Part shown: positions 16,753 through 26,055 of the stretch, piece after piece | Numbering within the stretch: the first letter of the stretch is position 1 | Layout: every line of letters begins with the position of its first letter | From: Saccharicrinis sp963675435 | Lineage (GTDB): Bacteria; Bacteroidota; Bacteroidia; Bacteroidales; Marinilabiliaceae | Reading direction: 5' to 3' | Assembly: GCA_963675435.1 (NCBI GenBank) | Contig: OY776216.1 | Coordinates: forward strand, 4,898,001 to 4,962,000 | Length of the DNA: 64,000 nucleotides | Notes under the pieces: generated by a model | Databases searched by the model: none | What the model was told of the DNA's origin: nothing | The model's input: the letters and a program-made list of their open reading frames with translations, nothing else | Made by a program: the position numbers and the translations under genes

Positions 16753-19713
16753 TTATTCCGGATATTCTATTAATCCAACACCATGCTTCCCATCTATTTT
16801 AACAATTGATGGAGATGATAACTGTACATGTTTAATCCAATCATCTTCATATAAAGTTTGTTGTTTTAATAAAAATGGTTCATCAATAAATCCATCACCT
16901 ATCGATTGATTTATGGTAAAATAACCAACTCTTAAAGAGGTAAGATTCTGAAAAAAGTGTGTTCCCTGACTTGGATCTACCTTAAAATCATCCAACGCAG
17001 TTTCAATAATTACCCGTGCACCAGAAATCTGAGGCCATTTAATGGGAATTCCAAGCCATGGATCCTGTGATCCCCATCTTCCCGGACCAATTAAAATATA
17101 GTTTCTTTTTGCCTTAAGAATTTCCTGATTTAGCTTTTCAATTACAGGAACCATTTCAACCATATTAGCAGCCTTAAAACCTTCTGATTTCACAAACACT
17201 ATATCTACAATATCATTTATAATACCATTGCCTAAAGCAGAACCCGAATAAACCAAGTGATTCTGCGCTTCCACATTTTTCAAATCTTCTTTAATTGTCT
17301 CCTCCCCTTCTACAATAGGTCTGATTTGTAAAGGGTAAAAAACATGTCTTCCTTGCGTATTTTGCAAATCAACAGCAAACTCAACTTCTACGGGTTGATT
17401 CATTTCTTTTTGCCCTATTTGAAGTATTTTTTTTACTATTTGGGCCAAAGGAAATGCATCGTGCTTTAAGATATTCGCAAAGGAAATCAATGGTATGCCT
17501 TTATAATGAACTCCATCTCTGATTACATTATTCTGATAGTCATAAACAGAACCTAACCAACGTAATGTTCCATCTTTAAGAGCCATTTTAGAATCCAACC
17601 TCAATAAGTTAACCGCATCATTAACAGAAGGTTTAAAACTACTATTATCCATATTTAAAGCAAAAAAATACTTTTGAGTGTCCTTTACTGTAAACTCTGG
17701 CGTAGATAATTGCAATGCCTTTTTAGGATATTCCGGCGAAAATCGCAAGGAAACTCCACCTTCCACTATTTGTTTACCTAAACCAAGTGCCACATTAACA
17801 ATTCCTTCCTCTGCTTTTTCTGGAAGAATGGGATAAAAATTTACAGATCGTGCAACTCCGGAAATCGTAGGATAAAATCTGTTTTCGTGTTGCTGACCAA
17901 CGACTTCTTGTAAAACAATCCCCATACGCTCTTCATCAATAATATTCATGGTTGCAGTCATATAGGCTTTACTTGATTTAAAATAAACCGAAGCATAAAC
18001 ACATTTTATAGCATCTGCTACTTGTTTTACTACCAAATCTACGTCATCGGTGTTAGATATCATATAAGTGGAATATATTCCAGCAAAAGGTTGATAATGA
18101 CTATCCTCAAGCACACTGGAAGATCTTACAGCTATAGGATTATTAACAACAGAGACAAACGTTTTTAAATACGTTTCGGATAAACTTGGAAGGTCTGCAT
18201 GAATAAAATGCTCTAATATTTCTTCATCACTTAAATCGGACAATGCTACTTCATACAAATTATTTTTATCCATAAAATGTTCAAAAATATCTGTACCTAC
18301 GACTACTGTTCTTGGAATTGTAACATCTATATTCTCAAAATTCAGCGATAGGGCATTCTTATTAATAATTGTATTTAAAAAAGCCAAACCTCTTGCTTTC
18401 CCCCCTATCGATCCATTTCCAATACGGGCAAATTTTACGTATTTATCATATCTATCCGGATAAAATTGGGCAATCACATCCTTTCCCTTTGAAATTCTAA
18501 AGTTGATGATGGTATTATATAAAAACTTTTTAGAAGCCTCTAATGATTCAAAATCCTCAACTTTCAAATTCTTAATTACCTCAGCAATTGGAAAGAGCGC
18601 CCTTGCTTTAAGCCATTTTGAAACATGATCTCTTTGAAAATGATACCGTAAGGAATCATCTGAAATATGAAATAATTTTTCTTGTAATTCTTTCAATGAA
18701 CTTACTCGCTCTACTTCTTCCTGAGTTTTAGGGTCGATAAATATAAAATCTCCAAAAGCCAGATTATACTTCAAAAAGCTTTTTAATTCCTGTAATAAGG
18801 TTTTTGAATATTTATATAAAAACCCAACCTTCATCTCCTTTGCCTTAGATGCAATATCAATATCCGAAGATTGCAAAAGAAAAGGCATGTATATATCATC
18901 CTGCTTTACTTGTAAAGCAAGGTTAACTCCTGCTTCCACATCTTTTTTGCCTCCACGATTAAAGGAAACATCAGAAATTACGCCTAAAAGATTTAACTTA
19001 TACTTTTCATACAACTGAATGGCTTCTTCATAATTCCTTGCCAATAAAATTTTGGGCCTTCCCCTCATTCTAAGCATTTTCTGATGCTCATTTAAGCCTT
19101 CTGACATAAATTTTTTCGATTGGTTAAAAACAATCTTATAAATGATGGGTAAATAACTGGAATAATAGCGAATAGAATCTTCAACCAAAATAATACTCTG
19201 AACTCCAACCTCAAGTATATCAGATTCTGCATTCATTTCATCCTCTATTAATTTAATAATAGCAAGAAGAATATCTGCATTACCAAGCCAACAAAATACA
19301 TAATCTATGGCACTTGTATCCTGATCTTTCAGCTTTAAACTCACTTCTCTTGAAAATGGTGTCAGCACCACAATTGGAATGGAAGGATGTGTACTTTTAA
19401 TTGTTTTTGAAAGTGAATATGGATCCATACCTCCAATATTCAACATCGAGATAATTAAATCTACGGATTCATTCTCTAAAGTGGTTAACGCTTCTTCTGC
19501 TGTTGTAACTTGTAGAAATTTTGGTGGATAACGAAGGTTAAGCGAAACATACTCATTAAATATCTGTTCTTCAATACGCCCATCTTCCTCAAGCATAAAA
19601 GCATCGTAACTACTCGATATCAATAACACTGATTGTATTCTTTTTTGCATCAGATGCGTAAAAGCAGTATCTGCAAACAATTCTATATAAGACATTTCTG
19701 TTTCCTTATCCAT
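16753..19713 (-). CDS. Double-receiver protein fused to PEP-synthase-type ATP-grasp domain
   Basis: 986 residues. Receiver fold 1 (about 27-160) is degenerate, with Met90 at the phosphoacceptor position (LIISMLNIGGMD). Receiver fold 2 (about 172-312) keeps Glu178/Asp179 and Asp248 (VISDVSF). From about 430 on it resembles the pyruvate phosphate dikinase/PEP synthase N-terminal ATP-binding domain: GSIGGKARGLAFL, IPRTVVVGTDIF, NPIAVRSSSVLEDS, LQIRPIVEGEE. The phospho-His swivel domain and the PEP-binding barrel of true PEP synthases are absent, and a unique C-terminal part has LIGPGRWGSQDPWLG. Similar long proteins recur in Bacteroidota as PEP/pyruvate-binding domain proteins without assigned function. 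Cytosolic; no membrane segment. It is convergent with the hybrid pseudokinase. Confidence 0.85.
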   Translation of the reverse strand: MDKETEMSYIELFADTAFTHLMQKRIQSVLLISSSYDAFMLEEDGRIEEQIFNEYVSLNLRYPPKFLQVTTAEEALTTLENESVDLIISMLNIGGMDPYSLSKTIKSTHPSIPIVVLTPFSREVSLKLKDQDTSAIDYVFCWLGNADILLAIIKLIEDEMNAESDILEVGVQSIILVEDSIRYYSSYLPIIYKIVFNQSKKFMSEGLNEHQKMLRMRGRPKILLARNYEEAIQLYEKYKLNLLGVISDVSFNRGGKKDVEAGVNLALQVKQDDIYMPFLLQSSDIDIASKAKEMKVGFLYKYSKTLLQELKSFLKYNLAFGDFIFIDPKTQEEVERVSSLKELQEKLFHISDDSLRYHFQRDHVSKWLKARALFPIAEVIKNLKVEDFESLEASKKFLYNTIINFRISKGKDVIAQFYPDRYDKYVKFARIGNGSIGGKARGLAFLNTIINKNALSLNFENIDVTIPRTVVVGTDIFEHFMDKNNLYEVALSDLSDEEILEHFIHADLPSLSETYLKTFVSVVNNPIAVRSSSVLEDSHYQPFAGIYSTYMISNTDDVDLVVKQVADAIKCVYASVYFKSSKAYMTATMNIIDEERMGIVLQEVVGQQHENRFYPTISGVARSVNFYPILPEKAEEGIVNVALGLGKQIVEGGVSLRFSPEYPKKALQLSTPEFTVKDTQKYFFALNMDNSSFKPSVNDAVNLLRLDSKMALKDGTLRWLGSVYDYQNNVIRDGVHYKGIPLISFANILKHDAFPLAQIVKKILQIGQKEMNQPVEVEFAVDLQNTQGRHVFYPLQIRPIVEGEETIKEDLKNVEAQNHLVYSGSALGNGIINDIVDIVFVKSEGFKAANMVEMVPVIEKLNQEILKAKRNYILIGPGRWGSQDPWLGIPIKWPQISGARVIIETALDDFKVDPSQGTHFFQNLTSLRVGYFTINQSIGDGFIDEPFLLKQQTLYEDDWIKHVQLSSPSIVKIDGKHGVGLIEYPE

Positions 19714-19900
19714 CGTATCTCCGTTTATTAACTCCGTTAATATAATTAATATTTACAAGCCATTTTATGTCAAATATTAGAGTTTCTGTATTCCACAATA
19801 AATCAACATTTAACTATTTGTTTTTTAATACGTTCTTTTCTCAAATCAAAATAATTCTGTAACTTTTATAGAATAAAATAAACCTTAAAATTACCCAATC

Positions 19901-21253
19901 ATGAAAAGTTCAACTCAATCTTTTGTTGAGTCTTTTATGTCTGACCTCATCAAAAAAAATCCATCAGAACCAGAATTTCATCAAGCAGTTCATGAAGTTT
20001 TACTCTCTTTATCTTCCTTTCTCGAAGATAATCCACACTATATCCATTCAGGTATTATGGAACGCATCACAGAACCTGAAAGAATAATTATTTTTAGAGT
20101 TCCTTGGATGAATGATCTGGGAAAAATCATAGTAAACAGAGGATTTAGAATTGAAATGAATAGCGCTATTGGCCCATATAAAGGAGGATTACGCTTTCAC
20201 CCTACTGTTAACCTGGGTATATTAAAGTTCCTTGCTTTTGAACAAGTATTTAAAAACAGCTTAACTACGTTACCTTTGGGTGGTGGAAAAGGAGGTTCGG
20301 ATTTTGACCCCAAAGGAAAATCTGACAATGAAGTAATGAGATTTTGCCAAAGTTTTATGACTGAACTATATCGCCATATTGGTCATAATACTGATATTCC
20401 TGCTGGAGATATAGGTGTTGGGGGTAGAGAAATTGGATATCTTTTTGGACAATACAAGAGAATTAAAAATGAGTTTACCGGCACAATAACAGGGAAAGGT
20501 ATTAATTGGGGAGGCAGTAATATTCGTCCTGAAGCTACTGGATATGGTAATGTTTACTTTGCTGAAGAAATGCTAAATACAATTCACGAAGGTTTTAAAG
20601 GGAAAACCGTATTAATATCAGGTTCGGGAAACGTGGCTCAATTTAGTGCTGAAAAAGTAATTGATTTAGGAGGAAAAGTTGTAACCATGTCTGATAGTAA
20701 TGGATACATATACGATTCGGAAGGAATAGATGAAAAAAAATTAGAATTTATTATGCAGTTAAAAAATATCAGACGTGGAAGAATTAAAGAATATGCTGAC
20801 CACTACAACGTAAAATATGTAGATGACCAAACTCCCTGGAACGAAAAAGCGGATATCGCATTACCAAGTGCCACACAAAATGAAATTGATAAAGATGATG
20901 CTGTTGCATTAATAAAGAATAATTGTATATGTGTATCTGAAGGAGCAAACATGCCTTGTACTCCTAAAGCAGTAGAGATATTTATAGAAAATAAAATTTT
21001 ATACGGACCAGGTAAAGCTGCAAATGCAGGTGGGGTTGCTGTATCTGGATTAGAAATGAGTCAGGACTCGATGCGAATGAACTGGACTCGTGCAGAAGTT
21101 GATGACCGACTTAAAATAATTATGAAAGACATTCATAGTACATGTCTCAAATATGGCACAAAACCCGGTGGTTTTGTAAATTATATGGATGGCGCAAACA
21201 TTGGTGGTTTTGTAAAAGTGGCAGATACTATGATAGATCAAGGAGCAGTGTAA
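19901..21253 (+). CDS. gdhA: Glutamate dehydrogenase, probable NADP type
   Basis: 450 residues, the full hexameric 50-kDa GDH. The catalytic region shows PLGGGKGGSDFDPKGK with Lys130 and PAGDIG with Asp170. The Rossmann motif SGSGNVAQ is followed by VTMSDSNG. This Ser-Asp-Ser arrangement matches the E. coli-type NADP enzymes, so I infer ammonia assimilation with NADPH. A paralogue of the other type lies at 26965. It is transcribed alone, 118 bp before cobT in the same direction, with no hairpin between, so read-through is possible. Confidence 0.95.
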   Translation: MKSSTQSFVESFMSDLIKKNPSEPEFHQAVHEVLLSLSSFLEDNPHYIHSGIMERITEPERIIIFRVPWMNDLGKIIVNRGFRIEMNSAIGPYKGGLRFHPTVNLGILKFLAFEQVFKNSLTTLPLGGGKGGSDFDPKGKSDNEVMRFCQSFMTELYRHIGHNTDIPAGDIGVGGREIGYLFGQYKRIKNEFTGTITGKGINWGGSNIRPEATGYGNVYFAEEMLNTIHEGFKGKTVLISGSGNVAQFSAEKVIDLGGKVVTMSDSNGYIYDSEGIDEKKLEFIMQLKNIRRGRIKEYADHYNVKYVDDQTPWNEKADIALPSATQNEIDKDDAVALIKNNCICVSEGANMPCTPKAVEIFIENKILYGPGKAANAGGVAVSGLEMSQDSMRMNWTRAEVDDRLKIIMKDIHSTCLKYGTKPGGFVNYMDGANIGGFVKVADTMIDQGAV

Positions 21254-21370
21254 ATTTTTCTTTATCAGGAATATTATTCAATATCTTATTGTAAAACATA
21301 TTATAATCTGGTAATGAGAATTTTATTTTAATCATCTTTGTACATCTAAAATAAACTTACGTGTATAATT

Positions 21371-22429
21371 ATGATAGATTTTAATATTAAACCTCTTTCT
21401 AATGAGCTAGATAGTAAAATAAAACACAAAATAGATCATAAAACAAAACCTCTTGGCTCATTAGGATTATTGGAAAAAATTGCATACCAAATTTGCAGAA
21501 TTCAAGAAACAACAACTCCAAAATTATCTAATCCACACATTGTATTAGTAGGCTCTGATCATGCCATATGCGAAGAAGGCGTTAGTCCTTGTCCTCAGGA
21601 AATAACCTGGCAACAAATGCTAAACTTTGCAAAAGGAGGAGGTGGTATTGGCCTCTTTTCAAATCTTTACAATATGAATCTAAAGGTTGTTGATGCAGGT
21701 GTTGATTACAACTTTAATGGCATTGATAATATTATTGATGCGAAAATAAAAAAAGGCTCTGGAAATTTTCTTCAATCATCAGCTATGACAGTTGAAGAAT
21801 GCTATAATGCCTTAACAAACGGTGCAAAAATTGTATCAGAATTACATGAACAAGGTTGTAATGTTGTAGGTTTTGGAGAAATGGGAATAGGAAACACCTC
21901 TCCGGCCTCTGTATTGATGCATTTGTTTTGTAAGGCTCCTTTGGAGAACTGTGTTGGAGCAGGTAGCGGACTTAATAAGGATGGGGTTTCGAAGAAACTG
22001 AAAACACTACAAAAGGCTGTAGATAATCATCCAAATTTAACTGATCCAATAGAAATACTAGCACAGTTTGGTGGATTGGAAATCGCAACCATCGCTGGTG
22101 GAATGTTAAAAGCAGCAGAATTAAAAATGCTTATACTTAATGATGGTTTTATTATTACCTCTGCTTTAATTGCAGCTCAGGCTATCAATAGTAATGTGAT
22201 GGATTACGTAATACATTCACATCATTCCAAAGAAGGGGGGCATGCCTTAATGATGGATTATTTTAATGCAGAGCCTGTATTGAATCTGGATTTAAGATTA
22301 GGAGAAGGTACTGGTGCTGCAATAGCATATCCCATTATTCAAGGAGCTGTAGCTATGATAAACAACATGACAAGTTTTGAAGAAGCTGAAATTACTGATA
22401 CAACTGACCAAGGTATACGAGTTTTATAA
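21371..22429 (+). CDS. cobT: Nicotinate-nucleotide:dimethylbenzimidazole phosphoribosyltransferase
   Basis: 352 residues, the family's normal length. It transfers phosphoribose from nicotinate mononucleotide to the lower-ligand base in cobamide assembly. Visible motifs are KTKPLGSLG near the N-terminus, VVGFGEMGIGNTSPAS, and RLGEGTGAA, which carries the catalytic Glu. No other cobamide genes (cobS, cobU, cobC) are nearby and no cobalamin riboswitch was seen upstream, so this copy stands alone, perhaps for lower-ligand remodelling. A strong terminator follows. Confidence 0.95.
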   Translation: MIDFNIKPLSNELDSKIKHKIDHKTKPLGSLGLLEKIAYQICRIQETTTPKLSNPHIVLVGSDHAICEEGVSPCPQEITWQQMLNFAKGGGGIGLFSNLYNMNLKVVDAGVDYNFNGIDNIIDAKIKKGSGNFLQSSAMTVEECYNALTNGAKIVSELHEQGCNVVGFGEMGIGNTSPASVLMHLFCKAPLENCVGAGSGLNKDGVSKKLKTLQKAVDNHPNLTDPIEILAQFGGLEIATIAGGMLKAAELKMLILNDGFIITSALIAAQAINSNVMDYVIHSHHSKEGGHALMMDYFNAEPVLNLDLRLGEGTGAAIAYPIIQGAVAMINNMTSFEEAEITDTTDQGIRVL

Positions 22430-22467
22430 GTAAAGCACTTCATAATTTATCACAATAAAGGCATAAA

Positions 22468-22494
22468 AAAAGGGGATCAAATTGATCCCCTTTT
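22468..22494. terminator. Bidirectional terminator between cobT and the exbD genes
   Basis: A near-perfect palindrome (arm AAAAGGGGATCA, 22468-22479 with 22483-22494) with a short loop and A/T tails sits between convergent cobT and the ExbB/ExbD operon. Confidence 0.92.
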
Positions 22495-22513
22495 AATTTA
22501 TAGTAGAGTTATT

Positions 22514-22984
22514 TTAATACTCTGACTTTTGAGCCGCTGAATAGTTAATTTTCAACGCCTGAGCTTTACGCAATGCCTGCTTAATACTCGTGATAACACC
22601 CATTGGGCAATCAAAGTCAGCTTTGATAGAAGTGGTCATCTTAGGACGATCAGATTCTTTCATACTTTCACGCTCTTGAGCGATGTAACTTTGAATATCA
22701 CCAACAGTAGCAAACTGATCATTTAGCTGAATTCTTGGCTCTGAACCGTATAATGCACGATACTGATTAGTTGGAACTCCAACATAAATGTATGTAACCA
22801 AACTTTTCTTTTCAAGTTTAGCCAATTCAGTTGCCTGCGGAACTTTTATTTTAACTTTTAAAGAAACCTCTTTCATAGTAGTTGAAACCATGAAAAAGAA
22901 TAAAAGCATAAATACAATATCAGGCAAAGACGCTGTACTAATCGGAGGAAGGCCTTTTGAACCTTTTTTTCTAAACTTTGCCAT
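22514..22984 (-). CDS. ExbD/TolR-family protein 2
   Basis: 156 residues. It has a short basic N-terminus, then one membrane helix (about 20-38) beginning SLPDIVFMLLFFF. This helix holds the Asp that conducts protons in ExbD/TolR. The periplasmic domain has a KADFDCPMGVI segment. It is the last gene of a four-gene operon (ExbB, small membrane protein, ExbD, ExbD) with 5-7 bp gaps. Such operons energise TonB-dependent outer-membrane transport; two different ExbD subunits per operon is normal for Bacteroidota. Confidence 0.92.
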   Translation of the reverse strand: MAKFRKKGSKGLPPISTASLPDIVFMLLFFFMVSTTMKEVSLKVKIKVPQATELAKLEKKSLVTYIYVGVPTNQYRALYGSEPRIQLNDQFATVGDIQSYIAQERESMKESDRPKMTTSIKADFDCPMGVITSIKQALRKAQALKINYSAAQKSEY

Positions 22985-22989
22985 AATTA

Positions 22990-23562
22990 TTAATTACTTA
23001 TATTTTTAGGTTCTGCCTCAGAAATCTTTTGTGGATAAATCTTACGAATCGCTTTTTGTTGTTCATCATCAAGATCATCGTAATCCTTACTCCATTTTCT
23101 TCTGGCTAACGCATTTCTAACTTCACTATAGGCCCTTTGTAATTCATTTTGAACCATCAAATAAGCCTGATATTGAGTTCCATTATCATTCTGCAATGAG
23201 ATTACTCCTTTAGATACAGGAACAACTCCAAAAAAATCTACCTCAATTTCTTTAAATTCAGGTAATTTTTCGTCGTTATTCTCATTTAGAATAAACTCTT
23301 TAGCTGCATCCTTAAGTTCCTCTACCTTCATTGGTTTACCTTTCACCAATAATTGGTTATTACTATTTAAAAGAACAGTAAAAACGTTTCTGTCTTTAAT
23401 TGGTGGTGGAGGTGGCACATCTTCAGGTACTGGAGGAGGCAAAAGCCTAGCCAAACCTGAGTCTGTATCCATGGTAGTAGTAACAAGGAAGAATATCAAT
23501 AGAAGGAAAGCAATATCTGCCATAGATCCTGCATTCACTTCTGGTGTTTCTCTTTTTGCCAT
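22990..23562 (-). CDS. ExbD/TolR-family protein 1
   Basis: 190 residues. The N-terminal helix MADIAFLLLIFFLVTTTM (about 14-31) includes the proton-path Asp. It is followed by a Pro-rich linker (LPPPVPEDVPPPPP) and a periplasmic domain longer than in the second ExbD. The C-terminal tail is charged (KWSKDYDDLDDEQQKAIRKIYP). It pairs with the ExbB at 24023 as part of the proton-motive-force motor for TonB. Six bp separate it from its neighbours, so co-translation is likely. Confidence 0.93.
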   Translation of the reverse strand: MAKRETPEVNAGSMADIAFLLLIFFLVTTTMDTDSGLARLLPPPVPEDVPPPPPIKDRNVFTVLLNSNNQLLVKGKPMKVEELKDAAKEFILNENNDEKLPEFKEIEVDFFGVVPVSKGVISLQNDNGTQYQAYLMVQNELQRAYSEVRNALARRKWSKDYDDLDDEQQKAIRKIYPQKISEAEPKNISN

Positions 23563-23568
23563 ATTACC

Positions 23569-24015
23569 TTATTTAAATATTTTTGATACCTCTGCTACCA
23601 AAATAGAAATAAAAACAACTCCTAATAATATATAGGTACCATAAAGGAATGCTCCTGCAAGTTTTAACATTGAAGGTACATTATCGGCTCCTTCGTAACC
23701 TCCTAATTCCATTGGAGTACCATCTGCCATGCTATAAGAAATAAGAGCAATAACAACTAAAGCAGCTATTGAAATAAGTGTTCTTGTAGCATTTTTTGGA
23801 TTTAGCACTAAATGAAAAATCTCAAATAAAATAGCTATAACAGCTGTTGCAGCAACTAGGAATTTAGCCCAGTTTAAGATCATGTCAGTATATACTGGAG
23901 TTTGATATGTTTCTCCTGGAACATCACCTCCTGTATAAAACATGATAGTAAACACAACAGTCACAGCTATCAATGCATATAATACAAAATTTAATATTTT
24001 TGAAAGCTTTGTCAT
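23569..24015 (-). CDS. Small multi-TM protein of the ExbB/ExbD operon
   Basis: 148 residues with about four membrane helices (near 8-28, 48-68, 78-95 and 120-145). There are no catalytic motifs. It is embedded between exbB and exbD with gaps of 6-7 bp. Bacteroidota ExbB/ExbD operons often carry such a conserved hypothetical membrane protein; it may be an accessory subunit of the motor. That role is inferred from position only. Confidence 0.8.
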   Translation of the reverse strand: MTKLSKILNFVLYALIAVTVVFTIMFYTGGDVPGETYQTPVYTDMILNWAKFLVAATAVIAILFEIFHLVLNPKNATRTLISIAALVVIALISYSMADGTPMELGGYEGADNVPSMLKLAGAFLYGTYILLGVVFISILVAEVSKIFK

Positions 24016-24022
24016 GTTCTAA

Positions 24023-24865
24023 TTATTTTTTCATGTTGTATTTTACTAAGATATCAAGTAATGAAATAGAAGCATCTTCCATAGAGTTTACAATTCCATC
24101 AATTTTAGATACGATGTAGTTGTAAAATACCTGAAGAATAATTGCTACGATCAAACCTGATACAGTAGTAATAAGTGCTACTTTAATACCACCGGCTACT
24201 GCTGTTGCAGAAATATCACCCATAGCTTGAATTTTATCAAATGCTTCGATCATACCGATTACAGTACCCATAAACCCAAGCATAGGAGCTAGAGCAATAA
24301 ATAATGAAATCCAAGTTAAACCTTTTTCTAAAAGACCCATTTGAACTGATCCGTAAGAAACAACTGATTTTTCAACCACTTCAACACCTTCGTCAATACG
24401 ATCTAAACCTTGATAGAAAATTGAAGCAACTGGTCCGCGAGAATTACGACAAACCTCTTTTGCAGCTTCAACACCACCTTCGTTTAATGAATCTTCAATA
24501 CTTTGTAGTAATTTCTTTGTGTTAGTAGAAGCAAGATTCAAGTAAATGATTCTTTCAATTGCTAATGCTAATCCAAAGATTAAACATAAAAGTACGAAAC
24601 TCATAAAGATAGCACCACCTTCGATGAATTTAGCTTTAATTTGTTTGTGAACTCCTTTAGGAGCTTCTTCTGCTGCAGTTTCATCAGCAGCAACTTCTTC
24701 TACTGCAGTTTCATCAGCAACAACTTGTTCTACTGCAGCTTCATCAGCAGCAACTTGTTCAACAGCTTGTTCTTCTTGTGCTTCAGTTTCGTTCTGAGCA
24801 TACATTGTTGATGCACTAAATGTCATCATACCGAAAACTGCAAAAAACGCAAATAGCTTTTTCAT
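24023..24865 (-). CDS. exbB: ExbB/TolQ-family proton channel with repeat linker
   Basis: 280 residues: a signal-like N-terminal helix (1-23), an acidic repeat region (34-68), then the MotA/TolQ/ExbB domain with three membrane helices (about 80-103, 180-203, 220-245). The canonical LAPMLGFMGTVIGMIEAF segment and TTVSGLIVAI helix are present. The repeat has a 10-residue unit (AVEQVAADEA-like) three and a half times. ExbB forms the pentameric channel that works with ExbD to power TonB. It is first in the four-gene operon. Confidence 0.94.
   Translation of the reverse strand: MKKLFAFFAVFGMMTFSASTMYAQNETEAQEEQAVEQVAADEAAVEQVVADETAVEEVAADETAAEEAPKGVHKQIKAKFIEGGAIFMSFVLLCLIFGLALAIERIIYLNLASTNTKKLLQSIEDSLNEGGVEAAKEVCRNSRGPVASIFYQGLDRIDEGVEVVEKSVVSYGSVQMGLLEKGLTWISLFIALAPMLGFMGTVIGMIEAFDKIQAMGDISATAVAGGIKVALITTVSGLIVAIILQVFYNYIVSKIDGIVNSMEDASISLLDILVKYNMKK
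24662..24766 (-). repeat. 30-bp in-frame tandem repeat within exbB
   Basis: About three and a half copies of a 30-bp unit encode acidic Ala/Glu/Val decapeptides in the periplasmic N-terminal extension of ExbB. Copies differ by a few substitutions only, so the array could change length by slippage without a frameshift. Confidence 0.8.
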
Positions 24866-25017
24866 AGTCTGTAAAAAATTTTTGTTTGTATTAGTTTGTT
24901 AATACTATAGTTTATTTGCTAATAATTCCCTTTTTATTGCAATAAACAAAGTTAATAATTGAAATTCTAAAAATTTTAGGTGTGCAAAATACAAAAAAAT
25001 CAGCAAATACAAAGATA

Positions 25018-26043
25018 TTAGATATAGATTTCACCATTTAATGACTTATTTAAATTAATCTTTACTTCATCCAAAGTTATAGTATTACCTAATAAGTACA
25101 TAAGCTTTGTCAAAGCTGCTTCCGTTGTGATGTCTGCTCCATTAAAAACACCCAATTCTAATAAATGTATTCCTGTTTTATACGTTCCCATATCAACACT
25201 ACCGGCAAGACACTGCGTAACATTCAACATTACAACATCCTCTTTAACAGCTCGTTCTATCGCATCCAAAAACCATTTTGATGTAGGCGCATTTCCAGAT
25301 CCGAATGTTTCTAACACCAAGGCTTTTAATCCTGGTGTTTTTAACATCGTTTCAAAATAAACTTGACTCATACCTGGAAAGATTTTTAATAAGCCCACGT
25401 TATTGTCCATTTTTTTTGCTACATGAAACTCTTTTGAATGATCTGCCTTAAAAATATATGGATAATTATATTTAATATGTATTCCGACTTCTGCCAAAGG
25501 TGGATAATTATCACTTCTAAAAGCCCTGAAATGCTCTGCATTGTACTTTGTGGTGCGATTTCCCCGGTATAACTTATCCTGAAAAAAGATACAAACTTCA
25601 GGCACAATGGCATCCTCATACACATAGGCAGATGCAATATTCAACGCTGTGATTAGGTTTTCTTTTCCGTCTGTTCTTATTGAACTAAGAGGCAATTGAC
25701 TACCTGTAAATACTACAGGCTTTGCTAAATTCTGAAGCATAAAACTCATTGCACTGGCTGTATAAGCCATTGAATCAGTTCCATGCAACACTACAAACCC
25801 ATCATATAAATGATAATTTTCCTCTATAATAACAGCTAGTTTTATCCATTTTTGAGGATTCATATCTGATGAATCCAAGATAGGAGAAAAGGAGGTACTA
25901 TCAACTTTAAAGTCAAATCGTTTCAATTCAACAACAGTTTCTTCTATCATTGTAAAGTCAAAAGGAACCAATGCATTCGTTTCCGGGTCATTAACCATAC
26001 CTATGGTTCCTCCTGTATATATTATTAATATCTTCCTTTTCAA
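25018..26043 (-). CDS. ansA: Type I (cytosolic) L-asparaginase
   Basis: 341 residues, no signal peptide, as in cytosolic type I enzymes. Both catalytic triad parts are visible: TGGTIGM with the nucleophile Thr in 10-16, and LHGTDSMAYTAS with Thr89/Asp90. It hydrolyses asparagine to aspartate and ammonia. Its start is 12 bp downstream of the tatD stop, so the two form a unit. The combination with GDH genes nearby fits amino-acid nitrogen metabolism, though not a dedicated pathway. Confidence 0.94.
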   Translation of the reverse strand: MKRKILIIYTGGTIGMVNDPETNALVPFDFTMIEETVVELKRFDFKVDSTSFSPILDSSDMNPQKWIKLAVIIEENYHLYDGFVVLHGTDSMAYTASAMSFMLQNLAKPVVFTGSQLPLSSIRTDGKENLITALNIASAYVYEDAIVPEVCIFFQDKLYRGNRTTKYNAEHFRAFRSDNYPPLAEVGIHIKYNYPYIFKADHSKEFHVAKKMDNNVGLLKIFPGMSQVYFETMLKTPGLKALVLETFGSGNAPTSKWFLDAIERAVKEDVVMLNVTQCLAGSVDMGTYKTGIHLLELGVFNGADITTEAALTKLMYLLGNTITLDEVKINLNKSLNGEIYI

Positions 26044-26055
26044 TTGAATTGTGTA

